Position numbers and translations under genes: made by a program
From: Bradyrhizobium sp. in8p8
Lineage (GTDB): Bacteria; Pseudomonadota; Alphaproteobacteria; Rhizobiales; Xanthobacteraceae
Assembly (NCBI RefSeq): GCF_000426845.1
Contig: NZ_AUGD01000014.1
Span: 62,001 to 126,000, forward strand
Length of the DNA stretch: 64,000 nucleotides
Reading direction: 5' to 3'
The notes under the pieces: model-generated
Told to the model about the DNA's origin: nothing
Database searches by the model: none
Seen by the model: only the letters and a program-made list of their open reading frames with translations
Part shown: piece by piece, positions 53,193 to 62,798 of the stretch
Position numbering within the stretch: position 1 is the stretch's first letter
Layout of the letters: each line of letters opens with the position of its first letter

Positions 53193-55094
53193 GTGCCAGT
53201 GTCGAAGCGTGTATCCACCAATGTAGTCCACGAAGTAGTCCAGCAGAAAAGGGCGTCCAAGGGCCCGGCGCGATGGCCCAGAGGGCCGGGCCGGGCGCCA
53301 ACCTATCTGGTGCGCCGGCTTTCCACGTATTTCTTCCAGATTAGGCCCCCCTCAAACCTTGCAGCCAGACTGCCGTCATGCGCTCCTATTCGGGTGCGTC
53401 TGGGGGTGCTTCCGCATCGTGAGGCGCAGCGGCGGGCGTCTTGGCTGGGCGCGCTGGCGCAGACCGGTTTCAGCCAGTGGAGAGGCGGGGTGAGTACTGA
53501 CACCGGGGGACAGATTCCGAACAGCGACGTCGGGTTTCCGAAGGGCAACAGCCCCGAGGAATTCGTTGCGAACATGCTCGCCTTCCTGGAGGCGGCGGCC
53601 GCCAAAATCGCCAATCCCTCGCCGTGGCCGGATTTCTCGCCCGACGCGCTTCGCGATATCGCCTCGATCCAAGAGGCGGTGCTGATCGAAAAGGAGGTCA
53701 GCAAGGGTGGAGCGGGAAATCCAACGGTCGTGGCCCGGGCCGACCTGTTGCGCCAAGACGTCTGGAATCGGTGGCGGGCTGGCGCAGGAATCGCGCCTAG
53801 CAGTGAGCCGCTCTCACACGTGCTCGGCAAGCTCACCGAAGTTGCCGACCGGCAACTTGCAATTCTGGAGCAGACCTCGGCGACGTCGACCAGCCGCAGG
53901 TCGCGCGACTTCAGGCCGGTGAAGCCCGAGCCGGCGCAAGCGGCCGCGGCGCCTAACGTCGAAACCTCGACCGCGCCAAAGTTCAGCGAGTTGGAAGACG
54001 AATATTTCGAGCTCCGAAAGGCCGGAGGAGCGTCTGACAGTGCCATCAGCACGGGTCGGATGCGTGCGGCAACCTTCAAAGCTCTTGTGGGAGATCGGCC
54101 GATCGACTGCTATTTGCCGATTGACCTGCAGAACTTCGTCAACGAGCTTCAGTACGTCCCGGTTGAACTTTCGCGTGAGGGCGAAAACACCGAAGAGCTG
54201 CGACAGATGGGCATCCATGCAGCGATCGAAAAGAATAAGGTCGAAAGCTGCTACGAGCCTCTGGCGCTGAAAACCATCCAGGACGGCTACGTTCAGACGG
54301 TGCGAGCTATCATCAACGGCGCCGTTGGCTTGCACCGACTTCGCAATCCGTTCGAGGGCTATCGCGTGCGTTGGCCGGACAACGCCAAGCCCTCAGTGAA
54401 ACGCGAAGCGCTCGACTACGAAAAAGTAGACAAGGTCTTCAGGCTGGGCGTCGACAGCGGCTATCTGGATGACGCGATGCTGGGCCCCCTGTGCCTTCTG
54501 TCGTCGCGCCGCATTGGAATCCTTCCGTTCATCCGAGGCAGCGATATTGACCGCAAGCATGGTGTCGACATCGTGCGCGTCAACGGCATCGTTTATGACA
54601 AAGAAAAAGGAATGTACAAACGCGTCGGCTTCAAAACAGAGGCCAGCCTGCGCTTCTTCGTGCTGCATGACTTTTTCCGCCGTATCGGTTTTGTCGAATG
54701 GGCGGCCGCACAGGGCGATAATTTCATCTTCCGCTTGCTCGCCACCACGACTGATCCGGGCGACGTTGCTTCAAAACGAGTGAACCGGCTTCTGAAAAAA
54801 GCTGGCGCGATTGGCATGAATATCGAGGTTGCCCATTCTCTCCGGCACGGCGCCAAAGAGATGTTCATCGAGGAGGATCTCGATGACGAGGCCACCAGGC
54901 TGCAGATGGGTCATGAAGCGAACGACGTCCACGCAAATTACGGCCAGCAGTCTGCGCTGCGCCGCAAACAGTGCCAGGAGTTGGCTCATTTCGAGCTGCC
55001 GAAAGAAATCGATTGGTCGATGTTCGAGGGGTTGGATTTCGAAACCATGGCGTCTGAGCCGCGCAAAATCGGCCGGCCGAAGCTGAGAGGTTGA
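53193..55094 (+). CDS. Tyrosine recombinase (integrase) of the mobile element
   Basis: The 633-residue protein has an N-terminal DUF6538-like segment (TYLVRRLSTYFFQIRPPSNL, then IRVRLGVLPHREAQRRASWL). A middle helical and SAM-like core-binding region follows (about 230-400), then a catalytic domain with R439/R440 (LSSRRIGIL), H548-x-x-R551 (HSLRHGAKEMF), H574 (MGHEAND) and Y583 (HANYG). All tyrosine-recombinase residues are present. The N-terminal frame is open further than the family minimum, and several starts are possible. It is the first gene of the element and is read towards its cargo. No tRNA or att repeat was identified near its start. Confidence 0.87.
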   Translation: MPVSKRVSTNVVHEVVQQKRASKGPARWPRGPGRAPTYLVRRLSTYFFQIRPPSNLAARLPSCAPIRVRLGVLPHREAQRRASWLGALAQTGFSQWRGGVSTDTGGQIPNSDVGFPKGNSPEEFVANMLAFLEAAAAKIANPSPWPDFSPDALRDIASIQEAVLIEKEVSKGGAGNPTVVARADLLRQDVWNRWRAGAGIAPSSEPLSHVLGKLTEVADRQLAILEQTSATSTSRRSRDFRPVKPEPAQAAAAPNVETSTAPKFSELEDEYFELRKAGGASDSAISTGRMRAATFKALVGDRPIDCYLPIDLQNFVNELQYVPVELSREGENTEELRQMGIHAAIEKNKVESCYEPLALKTIQDGYVQTVRAIINGAVGLHRLRNPFEGYRVRWPDNAKPSVKREALDYEKVDKVFRLGVDSGYLDDAMLGPLCLLSSRRIGILPFIRGSDIDRKHGVDIVRVNGIVYDKEKGMYKRVGFKTEASLRFFVLHDFFRRIGFVEWAAAQGDNFIFRLLATTTDPGDVASKRVNRLLKKAGAIGMNIEVAHSLRHGAKEMFIEEDLDDEATRLQMGHEANDVHANYGQQSALRRKQCQELAHFELPKEIDWSMFEGLDFETMASEPRKIGRPKLRG

Positions 55095-55375
55095 CGATAT
55101 TCGTGGGGACGCCGCCGCGGCGTAACCCCTTGATTTCCTAAGACTTGGCCGAGTGCTATGTCGACGCGGATGTCTCGTTGATACATCCAGCACATCTTTC
55201 GATCAACGCGATCAAGAAAAGCGGAGGATCGTCGTCGTTGCCGGTGGGGGCGAAAAAGCGTATGGTTAAAAAGTTGTGAGTCTCTGACCGTTCGCCCGAG
55301 CGCAAGCTCCGCCGAACCAAGGAGGGTCAACAACAACCGGACCCCGCGGCATTGCCGCCTCGTTAGGAGAAGCCA
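55095..55375. other. Intergenic region before the GHKL ATPase gene
   Basis: No coding signal is seen in 281 bases. A GTTAGGAGAAG ribosome site lies directly before the ATG at 55376. No operator is recognised. Confidence 0.4.
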
Positions 55376-57250
55376 ATGAGCACCCGCGCCATGCAGGTGG
55401 CGAATATCGCGTTCCTTTTGGATCGCCTTGCCGCCGACACTCCGCCCAATCAACAAATTCGTGAGCTGACCGAGAACGCTCTCGAGGCAATCGAGCGCCG
55501 TCATAAGGCCGGCGACGCAGCCGAGGGTATCATCCGCTGGGATGTTGATTGGGATAATCTGAAGCGCACCAACCAATACAAGCTCTCCATCACAGACAAT
55601 GGTGATGGCATGACTTCGCAGCAGATGCTGGATTATCTGAATGCGTTGGCGGTACAGGGCGCCAACCAGACACAGGGCATTTCGCAGAACTTTGGCGTCG
55701 GCGCCAAGATCACGGCGCTTCACCGGAACAGCCACGGCCTTGTGTACCAGTCTTGGCATCAAGGCAAAGGCTCTATGGTTAAGCTGCACCGCGACGACAA
55801 AGAGGGCGTCTACGGGTTGGCTTCATTTGATCTCGCGGATGGTCCTGATTGGACGCCGCGCATCAAGGATTCGTTCAAGCCGAAAAGTATCGACCAGAGC
55901 GGCACGAAGGTCACCCTCTTGGGCACTTCTGAGAATGACAATACTTGTTTCCCCCCTGCTGACGCGGGCGGTGGAATGAATTGGTTGATTACCTATTTGA
56001 CTGGCCGCTATTTCCGGGTGCCAGAGAACACCAAGATCCAGGTCAGGGTGCTGACAAAGGACGAGGACGCATGGCCCAGTGAAGAGCCGTCACCTTCTGC
56101 GAAGACTTTCAACTTCCAGACGGTCAGCGGGTCCAAGGCGCTATTTGACCAATACTCTGAAGCCAAGGGCACGGTGCAGCTGGCGACGGCCGATGCACAT
56201 TGGTGGGTATTCGCCGATCCCAAGGAAGACTCAAAAAAGATGAGCACTCGAGGCGGCCGGACATGCAAAGTCGGTATCGTGTTTCAGGACGAGGTTTACG
56301 TCCATCTTACACCCCCAACCGCGCGACGTCTGTTGGCTGGCTTCGGGATCGTATTTGGCGCAGATCACGTCGTCATCTATGTCGAGCCGAAGAAGACCTT
56401 GGATATCCGCGCTGACACCGCGCGAAGCCGAATCATTATCAACGGCGAGGACGTGCAGGAGGCAAACTGGTTCGAGATTTGGGGAGCGGAGTTTCGGGAA
56501 AAGATGCCCGCTGAGATCAAGGCCAAGATCGACGAGATCATGGCCAAGACCGAACGCGATCCCGACGGCAAGACTCGAGAACGTATTTTGGAGCGGCTGC
56601 AGCGCATCCGGGACCTGCTGAGACCGACCAGGTATCGGCGCGATCCGAACGGTTCACTGCGAGCGTCGGGGCAGACACTCGGTGGTGGTAGCGAATTTGG
56701 TGATACGCAGCGGGAGACGACCTCGCCAGGCGGTGGAGGACACCGTGGTGGTAGGTCCAGCGACGACTACTTGGCCGATCTTGTTGAATCGGGCGGCGAA
56801 GCTGTTAATGCAGTCGTCGTCTCCACAAAGGAACCAGCAGTCAAGTGGGTCTCTCGCGCCGACGGTACTCGCGAGGAAGGCGAGTTGGACGACCTCGCCG
56901 CGGAGATCGTCGGGGATACGCTGACCGGTGAGATCGTGAAGGCCAATCGCGATTTCCGTGGTTATCGGGATTTGGTTGGCTTCTTCACGAAGGAGTTTAA
57001 TCCAGGAGGCGATCCTGCGATTAATCGGAAGATAGTAGAATACGTCGAGGAGTGGCTTGAAGGGCAGCTTGTCGAGGCGATCATGACGGTTCGGAATCTT
57101 ACCAATGGCCGCACCTGGACGCCTGCTGATATCGACCGGGCGCTCTCAGCTTACTCGTTGACAACCGTGATGATGGCCCGCTTTCATATTGTCGAGCGTG
57201 TCAAGCGTTCTCTTAGCTCTGACCTCGCCCGCCCCTCCAAGGCCGCATGA
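55376..57250 (+). CDS. GHKL (Hsp90/MutL/MORC-like) ATPase, cargo of the mobile element
   Basis: The 624-residue protein has an N-terminal GHKL ATPase domain: N box ELTENALEAIERR (E33/N34), G1 ITDNGDGM (D74-G78) and G2 QNFGVGAKI (about 104-112). A middle domain of about 200 residues follows (with VVIYVEPKKTLDIRADTARS), then a charged helical region (about 370-430). A Gly/Ser-rich linker (GGGSEFGD, GGGGHRGG) leads to a C-terminal helical domain (about 470-624) with hydrophobic IVGDTLTGEIVKANRDFRGY. No signal or TM. This architecture fits MORC/Hsp90-like ATPases that act as DNA or protein clamps. The genetic place, next to integrase and an AlbA-type gene, suggests a cargo defence or maintenance role (inference). 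Confidence 0.8.
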   Translation: MSTRAMQVANIAFLLDRLAADTPPNQQIRELTENALEAIERRHKAGDAAEGIIRWDVDWDNLKRTNQYKLSITDNGDGMTSQQMLDYLNALAVQGANQTQGISQNFGVGAKITALHRNSHGLVYQSWHQGKGSMVKLHRDDKEGVYGLASFDLADGPDWTPRIKDSFKPKSIDQSGTKVTLLGTSENDNTCFPPADAGGGMNWLITYLTGRYFRVPENTKIQVRVLTKDEDAWPSEEPSPSAKTFNFQTVSGSKALFDQYSEAKGTVQLATADAHWWVFADPKEDSKKMSTRGGRTCKVGIVFQDEVYVHLTPPTARRLLAGFGIVFGADHVVIYVEPKKTLDIRADTARSRIIINGEDVQEANWFEIWGAEFREKMPAEIKAKIDEIMAKTERDPDGKTRERILERLQRIRDLLRPTRYRRDPNGSLRASGQTLGGGSEFGDTQRETTSPGGGGHRGGRSSDDYLADLVESGGEAVNAVVVSTKEPAVKWVSRADGTREEGELDDLAAEIVGDTLTGEIVKANRDFRGYRDLVGFFTKEFNPGGDPAINRKIVEYVEEWLEGQLVEAIMTVRNLTNGRTWTPADIDRALSAYSLTTVMMARFHIVERVKRSLSSDLARPSKAA

Positions 57251-57272
57251 GAATAGTGGTCGACACCTCGCG

Positions 57273-57299
57273 GGCCGCTGTTTACGCAGCGGCCTTTTC
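57273..57299 (+). terminator. Rho-independent terminator after the GHKL gene
   Basis: Stem GGCCGCTG / CAGCGGCC with a 6-base loop (TTTACG), followed by TTTTCTT. It lies 23 bases after the stop codon. The next gene therefore probably has its own promoter or depends on read-through. Confidence 0.8.
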
Positions 57300-57352
57300 T
57301 TGCCGGGCCTGGCGCGGCACAGGGTGCCGCACGTAATCTGCAGCAGTGAACA

Positions 57353-58843
57353 ATGACCAAGAGGCGGAACATGACCGACGCTGAGGTCGGTCTCGCACGC
57401 GCGATGCTCGCAAAGGGCATGAAGAACGATGCCGTCCACTTTTACTTCAACAGAGCTAATCGTTTGATCAGCTCGGGGCGCATCGCGCAGATCAAGAACG
57501 GTACCTACGCCAAAGATGTGGTCGCCGCCGGGCCCGATGAACTAGAGGCTTTTCTGAAGAAGTGGGAAGCCGAGCACGCCGCAGTATATCCAAGGGGGCC
57601 GCAGTCGCCGACAGATCTCGAATACATTGAGGCGATGTTCGAAAAGCGAAAGACTACCTGGCACGTACGGGGCGGTGAAACCGATTCCGTCGAGTGCAAG
57701 TTGAACTACACAATTAGCGGCAAGATCATCAGGGCCATCGCTGGTCTCGCGAATAACAAAGGTGGCCACATCATTTTCGGGGTGCATGATGGCGGCAGTA
57801 CTGTCGAGGGAATGTCGGACGAAAGATTCGAGACGCTTGATCCTGCGTTGCTGAACGCGCACCTTGCCAGTTCGTTGGATCCTGTGCCGAAGGTTACGCG
57901 CGTCGCCGCGAGCATCGGGGGCAAGAAAATCGGTGTGATTTATGTCGAGAAGCAGGACCACGGCCCGGTAATCGCCTTGAAGACGATCGGGGGCGATCTC
58001 AGGGAAGGCGGCATTTACTTCCGGTACGTCGGTGAAACACGACTTATAAAGCCTGGAGAACTACGGGCGATCATGGAAGCTCGTGAGGCCCGCGCAGTTG
58101 CGGAGTTTGCCCGTCGAATGAATCGCGTCGCAACCGGTGCCAATGCGACTATTGACCTGGACACTGGCGAGGTGTCGGGTCGGACCGGCGAATTCGTTAT
58201 CGATAAAGACTTGCTCTCATCGATCCAATTCCTTCGGGAAGGAGATTTCACACAGGTAAAGGGCGCGCCAGCTCTCCGGGTCATCGGCGATGTCCAGCCG
58301 ATCTCGGCGGCTGACCGCGAGAAAGTTCGTATCGTTCGCGAGAACGTGACGCCGGATTCGATCATTGAAAACTTCCTGCTCGGAAATTCGGTTCAGGACC
58401 CGTTGGCCTACTTGCACTCGCAGGCGTATCATCAGCGCAAATGGATGCCGATTTGGCACTATGTTCGACAGCTTTCCATGACTATCGATGAAATTGTCGA
58501 GGATCTGCGACGGTTGAACGCGAGCATGCCTGCAAGTCGTGACGCTGTCGTGCAGCGACTCCGCGGAACGGTGACAGCGCACAAGCTCTATTCCGGCAAG
58601 CCGAAAGCCATGCTTGCGTCCTTTCAACCCGGCAAAATCGTACTCCCAAAGAACGATGCCGACCTAAGCGCGTTTGCGTACGCGCTGCATGGCCTACCGG
58701 ACGATTTTCAACAGGCTGTGGAGCTGCGGCCGCTGCTCGCCGAGCTGTTTAAGCGTGATACTGGAGGAAAAATCAGACCTGCGATCTATCGTGCTGTTTC
58801 ACGCGTGGACGAGATCTTGCAGCATCAGCGCCTCGCCGTCTGA
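57353..58843 (+). CDS. AlbA_2/Schlafen-type protein, cargo of the mobile element
   Basis: The 496-residue protein has an N-terminal helical segment with HTH-like RLISSGRIAQIKNGTY. It then has an AlbA_2 (Schlafen-like) domain (about 100-240): SVECKLNYTISGKIIRAIAG, LANNKGGHIIFGVHDGGSTV, and GIYFRYVGETRLIKPGELRA. The E.K......I.K.I.AFAN..GG...FGV pattern is clear, here with LANNKGG. A C-terminal helical part of about 250 residues follows. Schlafen/AlbA domains occur in nucleases and transcription-linked ATPases, including phage-defence proteins. A clear partner of the GHKL gene by position, but a terminator separates them. No TM. Confidence 0.82.
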   Translation: MTKRRNMTDAEVGLARAMLAKGMKNDAVHFYFNRANRLISSGRIAQIKNGTYAKDVVAAGPDELEAFLKKWEAEHAAVYPRGPQSPTDLEYIEAMFEKRKTTWHVRGGETDSVECKLNYTISGKIIRAIAGLANNKGGHIIFGVHDGGSTVEGMSDERFETLDPALLNAHLASSLDPVPKVTRVAASIGGKKIGVIYVEKQDHGPVIALKTIGGDLREGGIYFRYVGETRLIKPGELRAIMEAREARAVAEFARRMNRVATGANATIDLDTGEVSGRTGEFVIDKDLLSSIQFLREGDFTQVKGAPALRVIGDVQPISAADREKVRIVRENVTPDSIIENFLLGNSVQDPLAYLHSQAYHQRKWMPIWHYVRQLSMTIDEIVEDLRRLNASMPASRDAVVQRLRGTVTAHKLYSGKPKAMLASFQPGKIVLPKNDADLSAFAYALHGLPDDFQQAVELRPLLAELFKRDTGGKIRPAIYRAVSRVDEILQHQRLAV

Positions 58844-58987
58844 CTGCGAAAATGGCCCCTTCGCTCAGCGTCGCACTAATGAGCAAGGACCGCGAGGTGC
58901 CGGTCAAATCGCGGCCAGCGATCACGAAGAATGTGAGCTGATCGTCGATCGGCATATTCAAGTTGAAAGGCACTATCTAAATGGATG
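58844..58987. other. Short intergenic stretch
   Basis: It contains no gene. It leads into the bidirectional terminator hairpin shared by convergent genes. Confidence 0.3.
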
Positions 58988-59022
58988 CCGCCAGCGCGAA
59001 AAGCCGCGCTGGCGGGTCTTTC
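58988..59022. terminator. Bidirectional terminator between convergent genes
   Basis: An 11-base perfect stem (CCGCCAGCGCG / CGCGCTGGCGG) with loop AAAAGC, followed by GTCTTTCTT. It ends directly at the stop of the minus-strand gene at 59023 and serves the plus-strand gene ending at 58843. Confidence 0.8.
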
Positions 59023-59361
59023 TTACCAGAAGACGACGAGCACCTCCTGGTTCGCGGCGTTGGCGGAGACCTCGAAGAGGCTACCTGCGTAGAGCAAGGT
59101 GTCCTCGTTCCAGGCACCGGTGTCACCGACCCAGAGGGCCTGGATGAGGTGTTCCCAGTCCCTGCGGAAGAACTGCACCCGGATCATGGCGTGGTCGGTC
59201 GGCCCCGCAACAGGGCCGCAGTACACCCCGAACGTGATTTCCGGCTGGGGGTCGGCCTCCAAGCGCTTCCGGACCTTCTCGGTGATGACCGAGATCAGGC
59301 CATTCCCGAAGCCCGGCTCGGCACACGCCTTGCGGATGATGTTGGTCACGTTGTCGCACAT
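59023..59361 (-). CDS. Hypothetical protein of the mobile element
   Basis: From ATG 59361 the 112-residue protein begins MCDNVTNIIRKACAEPGFGN, then LISVITEKVRKRLEADPQPE, and ends with an alternating hydrophobic LFEVSANAANQEVLVVFW. It reads as a real soluble alpha/beta protein. No family is recognised. The terminator directly after its stop supports expression from this strand. Its start region faces the relaxase palindrome 110 bases away, which could be a shared divergent control region. Confidence 0.6.
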   Translation of the reverse strand: MCDNVTNIIRKACAEPGFGNGLISVITEKVRKRLEADPQPEITFGVYCGPVAGPTDHAMIRVQFFRRDWEHLIQALWVGDTGAWNEDTLLYAGSLFEVSANAANQEVLVVFW

Positions 59362-59470
59362 GATGTGCTGCCTTTCTGCTCTCTTGAGCTGCTGGTGAAA
59401 CAGAAGAAGGCCCCGAAGTCTAAGATCGAGTCCTCCTTCCACGCAGCATTGAACAGCAGAAGGGCCGCGC

Positions 59471-59525
59471 CTCTTTTGGAAGCCAAAGTGATGCGCTCAC
59501 GCGATCACTTTGGCTTCCAAAAGAG
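59471..59525. promoter_or_regulatory. Long inverted repeat upstream of the relaxase gene
   Basis: Two perfect 22-base arms (59471-59492 and 59504-59525) flank an 11-base spacer. Each arm contains TTTGGCTTCCAAA or its complement, itself a near-palindrome. The same core occurs once more at 62960-62972. It lies 48 bases before the relaxase start. It could be an operator for a relaxosome regulator or part of oriT. Confidence 0.75.
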
Positions 59526-59572
59526 CTTCGCCTATCTGAAGAGACAATCGGCCTCCGCTCATGGAGGCCGCG

Positions 59573-62209
59573 ATGGTCGCAAGCATCGGCAAAGGAACGG
59601 TCGCGCAGTATTATTTGCGCAGAACCGAATATTATCTGACCGGCAAAGAGCCGGCCGGCGTCTGGCTCAGCGAGTCGGCCACGCTTGGCATTAAGGTCGG
59701 ACAAACCGTCGAAGCGGACCTCTTTGAAAAGCTGCACGCAGGCGTAGGCCCCGACGGGCGGTCGCTCATCACCAACGACGGCGGCAAGGAACGCGTGTCA
59801 GGCTTCGACCTGACGCTGAGCGCGCCGAAGTCGGTCAGCATCGCTTTTGCGCTTGCCGACCCAGTGATGCGCGCCGCGATCGAGCAGGTGCAGCTGGATG
59901 CCTGTAAGGCTGTCGTTGCCATGTTGAACCGCGAGGCCGCCTTCACACGCCGTGGCAAGAACGGTGCGATCCTTGAGAAGACCTCGCTGATCGTGGCTGC
60001 GTTCCAGCACGGCGAGGCCCGTCCTGCGCCGCATATCGATGGGCGAGTTACGGCCGATATGGACCTCCATACGCACTTGTGCCTTGCCAATTTGGGCGAA
60101 AGGCCAGTCAGGGAGGACGAGCACGCGCCCACCTTTGGGGCCCTGGACGCACGCCCCTTATTCAAAGCCAAAATGTTGGCAGGAAGCGTGTATCACCTGG
60201 CCCTTTCTTCAGGACTTCAGAAGCTGGGCTTTCAAGTCGAGATCACCGGCAAGAACGGGATCTTCGAATTGGTGACGCCGGCCGGACTGGCCGTGAGTGA
60301 AGATACGAAGCGGTATTTCTCGGCGCGAAGGACCAAACTGGAAGAGCGCTTGGCAGAGTACGATCTAGCGACCGGCGAAGCGCAGCAGCTCGCGGCCGCA
60401 GTCGTCAAGGCGACACGTCTGTCAAAGACATCCGATGATCGCGATCGCTTCGAAATCTGGCGCGAGCAGGCGCAGGAGCAGGGCATCGATGTCGAGCACT
60501 TCATTGAGCAGATCCGAACCGGTCGCGCCCTGTCAGACCAAGAACGAGAGGTCCTGATCGCGCAGCGGATCGCGGAAATTCCGGCTGCCCTCACCGAGCA
60601 CGAATCGGTGTTCGAACGGCGCTATCTGATGGCGGCCGTCGCGAGCAGCCTGGTCGGGACCGGAGCGAGCTCCGAGCGTGTCGACGGCGAGATCGAACGG
60701 CTGATGAGTTCGGGCCGGATTGTTCAGCTTGGGCAGGACATTCACAGTCATGGCTTGTACTCGACTCCTGAGATGATCGCGATCGAGAAAAACCTCCTGA
60801 AAACCGCCCGCACGCTGGCGCAGCGTGGCTGGACCGAGGTCGACCGGAAGCAGATCGAACAAGAGTGCGACAGGCGCGGCCTGTCGGAGGAACAGCGCGC
60901 GGCGGCGCTTGCCGCCACCGACGGCCGCTCTATTGCCATCGTGGAGGGCGCTGCCGGAGCCGGCAAGACCACCATGCTCAAGGTCGTGGTCGATACTTAC
61001 GGGGACACCAAGAATAAGACCGTGATCGGGAGCGCGATTTCGCACAGGACGGCGTCGATGTTGCGGTCCGAGCTGGGCATCGATGCCACGGCAATTGATC
61101 GCCTGTTGGCGCAGATCAAGGCCGGGCAGCACGTGCTTGACCGCAACACCGTGCTTCTGATGGACGAGTGCGGCCAGGTCGGCTCGAAAATCATGAATGA
61201 GCTGCTCACGGCCGTCGCGCAAACCGGAGCGAAATTGATTCTGGTCGGGGATCGCGAACAACTCCAGCCGATTAACGCCGGGCCGGCGCTGAAGATTCTG
61301 TCGACGGTTTTGTCGCCGACCCGTGTCGACACCATCGTTCGGCAGCGCGAGCAGTGGGCGCGCGATGCGGCACAAGCCTTCGCCAAGGGAAACGCTGCTG
61401 CGGGACTGAAGGCCTACGAGGACCGGGGTCTTCTGACCGGCTGCTCGGGAGCGGAGGCCACCATCCGTGCTGCCGTGGACCGCTACATGGAGGCGCAGCG
61501 GCGGGCGCCGGACAAATCGCATCTGCTCATCGCGAAATCCAACAAGACGGTCCGGGCCCTCAACGCCGAGATCCGCTCGCGCATGCGCGATGCCGGTCTC
61601 CTCACAGGTCCCGATCACGACATCACTGCCGGCGATGCTTCGGGACGGAGCTTCCGGTTGCATCTCGCGGTCGGCGACAAGATCCGCTTCGGCATTCGCC
61701 AGGACAGGATCGGCGACGGCGTAATCAACGGAGCGGTTGGTAAGATTGAGGCGATCGAAGAGCTCGATGACGCTCACCTGCTTGTCCGTGCTGTCGTGAA
61801 CGGTAAGAGCATCGAGTTCTCCACCCAAGCTCTCAAGGACAAGGCGGGCCGCGTTCGGCTGAGTCACGATCTCGCCGTCACTGCCTATAGCAGTCAAGGC
61901 TTGACGGCCGAGACCGCGACCATCGTGCTTGGGTCAGAATATGACCGGCACGAGTGCTACGTCGCAATCTCACGCGCCAGAGGCGAGGCACGCATCTATT
62001 ATGACCAGTCTCTCCTTTCCACCCAGGCGAAGGGCGAGCGAGACCTTGCGTCAAAGCAGCAAGAGCTGACCGAAGGCGCTGACATGGCTTACCTTGCCGC
62101 CAGACTCTCGCGGGCAAATCTGAAGACGTCGACGCTTGCTCTGAGCACAGACCCAGAAGTGTCGCGAGATCAATCTGGGCGCAGACGCGATCGTCAGCTT
62201 TCGTTGTGA
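59573..62209 (+). CDS. MobF-type relaxase/helicase (TraA/TrwC-like)
   Basis: The 878-residue protein has an N-terminal TrwC relaxase domain with the catalytic Tyr cluster (VAQYYLRRTEYYLTG), SGFDLTLSAPKSVSIAFALA and the HxH metal site (MDLHTHLCLAN). A RecD-like helicase domain follows with Walker A EGAAGAGKTTML and Walker B VLLMDECGQV. The C-terminal motif is VTAYSSQGLTAETA with YVAISRAR. ATG 59573 is chosen because GGAGG lies 5 bases upstream, against the ATG at 59561. It nicks oriT and unwinds the strand in conjugation of the element. The C-terminal TraA extension is short. Confidence 0.9.
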   Translation: MVASIGKGTVAQYYLRRTEYYLTGKEPAGVWLSESATLGIKVGQTVEADLFEKLHAGVGPDGRSLITNDGGKERVSGFDLTLSAPKSVSIAFALADPVMRAAIEQVQLDACKAVVAMLNREAAFTRRGKNGAILEKTSLIVAAFQHGEARPAPHIDGRVTADMDLHTHLCLANLGERPVREDEHAPTFGALDARPLFKAKMLAGSVYHLALSSGLQKLGFQVEITGKNGIFELVTPAGLAVSEDTKRYFSARRTKLEERLAEYDLATGEAQQLAAAVVKATRLSKTSDDRDRFEIWREQAQEQGIDVEHFIEQIRTGRALSDQEREVLIAQRIAEIPAALTEHESVFERRYLMAAVASSLVGTGASSERVDGEIERLMSSGRIVQLGQDIHSHGLYSTPEMIAIEKNLLKTARTLAQRGWTEVDRKQIEQECDRRGLSEEQRAAALAATDGRSIAIVEGAAGAGKTTMLKVVVDTYGDTKNKTVIGSAISHRTASMLRSELGIDATAIDRLLAQIKAGQHVLDRNTVLLMDECGQVGSKIMNELLTAVAQTGAKLILVGDREQLQPINAGPALKILSTVLSPTRVDTIVRQREQWARDAAQAFAKGNAAAGLKAYEDRGLLTGCSGAEATIRAAVDRYMEAQRRAPDKSHLLIAKSNKTVRALNAEIRSRMRDAGLLTGPDHDITAGDASGRSFRLHLAVGDKIRFGIRQDRIGDGVINGAVGKIEAIEELDDAHLLVRAVVNGKSIEFSTQALKDKAGRVRLSHDLAVTAYSSQGLTAETATIVLGSEYDRHECYVAISRARGEARIYYDQSLLSTQAKGERDLASKQQELTEGADMAYLAARLSRANLKTSTLALSTDPEVSRDQSGRRRDRQLSL

Positions 62210-62588
62210 TCGACGATCGAGAACTGGCCGTTTCATCGGCCGCCTCACGTCCGGCTGTGCTGCAAGCTGTCAAGTTCGCGGCCGCCGCAACTATGATCGG
62301 CAATCTAGGTGAGGACTGCGTTTCAGTTCGGTGAGCGTCCGACGCTGGTTGCAAAAAGCTCCTTTCGGATTGGTGCGGGTCCGTCACCAGGGCGAACCTC
62401 TCAATCGGCCGTTGTCTATCGAGGCGCGCAGCGCCGTCAAAGCCGTTCGCTTCCGTGCTTTGCGTGTGCAGCTCGCGCCACGTTGGGGGACCTGACGGTC
62501 CGCTTTGACAGCTCCGCTATGACGCCTCGATCGAGAGCGGCCATCGAGGTCGCCAATGGGGCGGACTCAAAAACGAAAGGAGCTTTCC
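62210..62588. other. Intergenic region downstream of the relaxase
   Basis: No gene is recognised in 379 bases. The frames present on both strands lack family support. It might include a replication or transfer site, but nothing is recognisable. Confidence 0.35.
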
Positions 62589-62798
62589 ATGACCAACCAG
62601 ACGACTTCATCTCGCCCGACGCACCGCATCTACGCCGTGACCAAGAACGGCAACCAGAAAATCTGGCGCGCAATCGGCGCTCTCTGGCCGCACAACGACG
62701 GCAAGGGCTTCAATCACAAGCTCGACTGCCTTCCGCTCAACGGCGCCCAGATTGTGATCCGTGCCATCGATGCGGATGCCGAGGAGGGCGCGCAATAG
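62589..62798 (+). CDS. Small conserved protein of integrative elements
   Basis: The 69-residue protein reads THRIYAVTKNGNQKIWRAIG, then ALWPHNDGKGFNHKLDCLPL, NGAQIVIR. This short family (V.....G....W..IG.AWPH.DGKGF...LD..P..GRIVIR) is common next to transfer genes in alphaproteobacterial elements. AAAGGAG precedes the ATG. A small beta-rich protein of unknown role. Confidence 0.72.
   Translation: MTNQTTSSRPTHRIYAVTKNGNQKIWRAIGALWPHNDGKGFNHKLDCLPLNGAQIVIRAIDADAEEGAQ

Noticed and set aside
60533..61897. 454-codon minus-strand frame inside the relaxase gene
   Set aside because: The plus strand has Walker A/B and the helicase motifs; the opposite frame is a GC-rich shadow.
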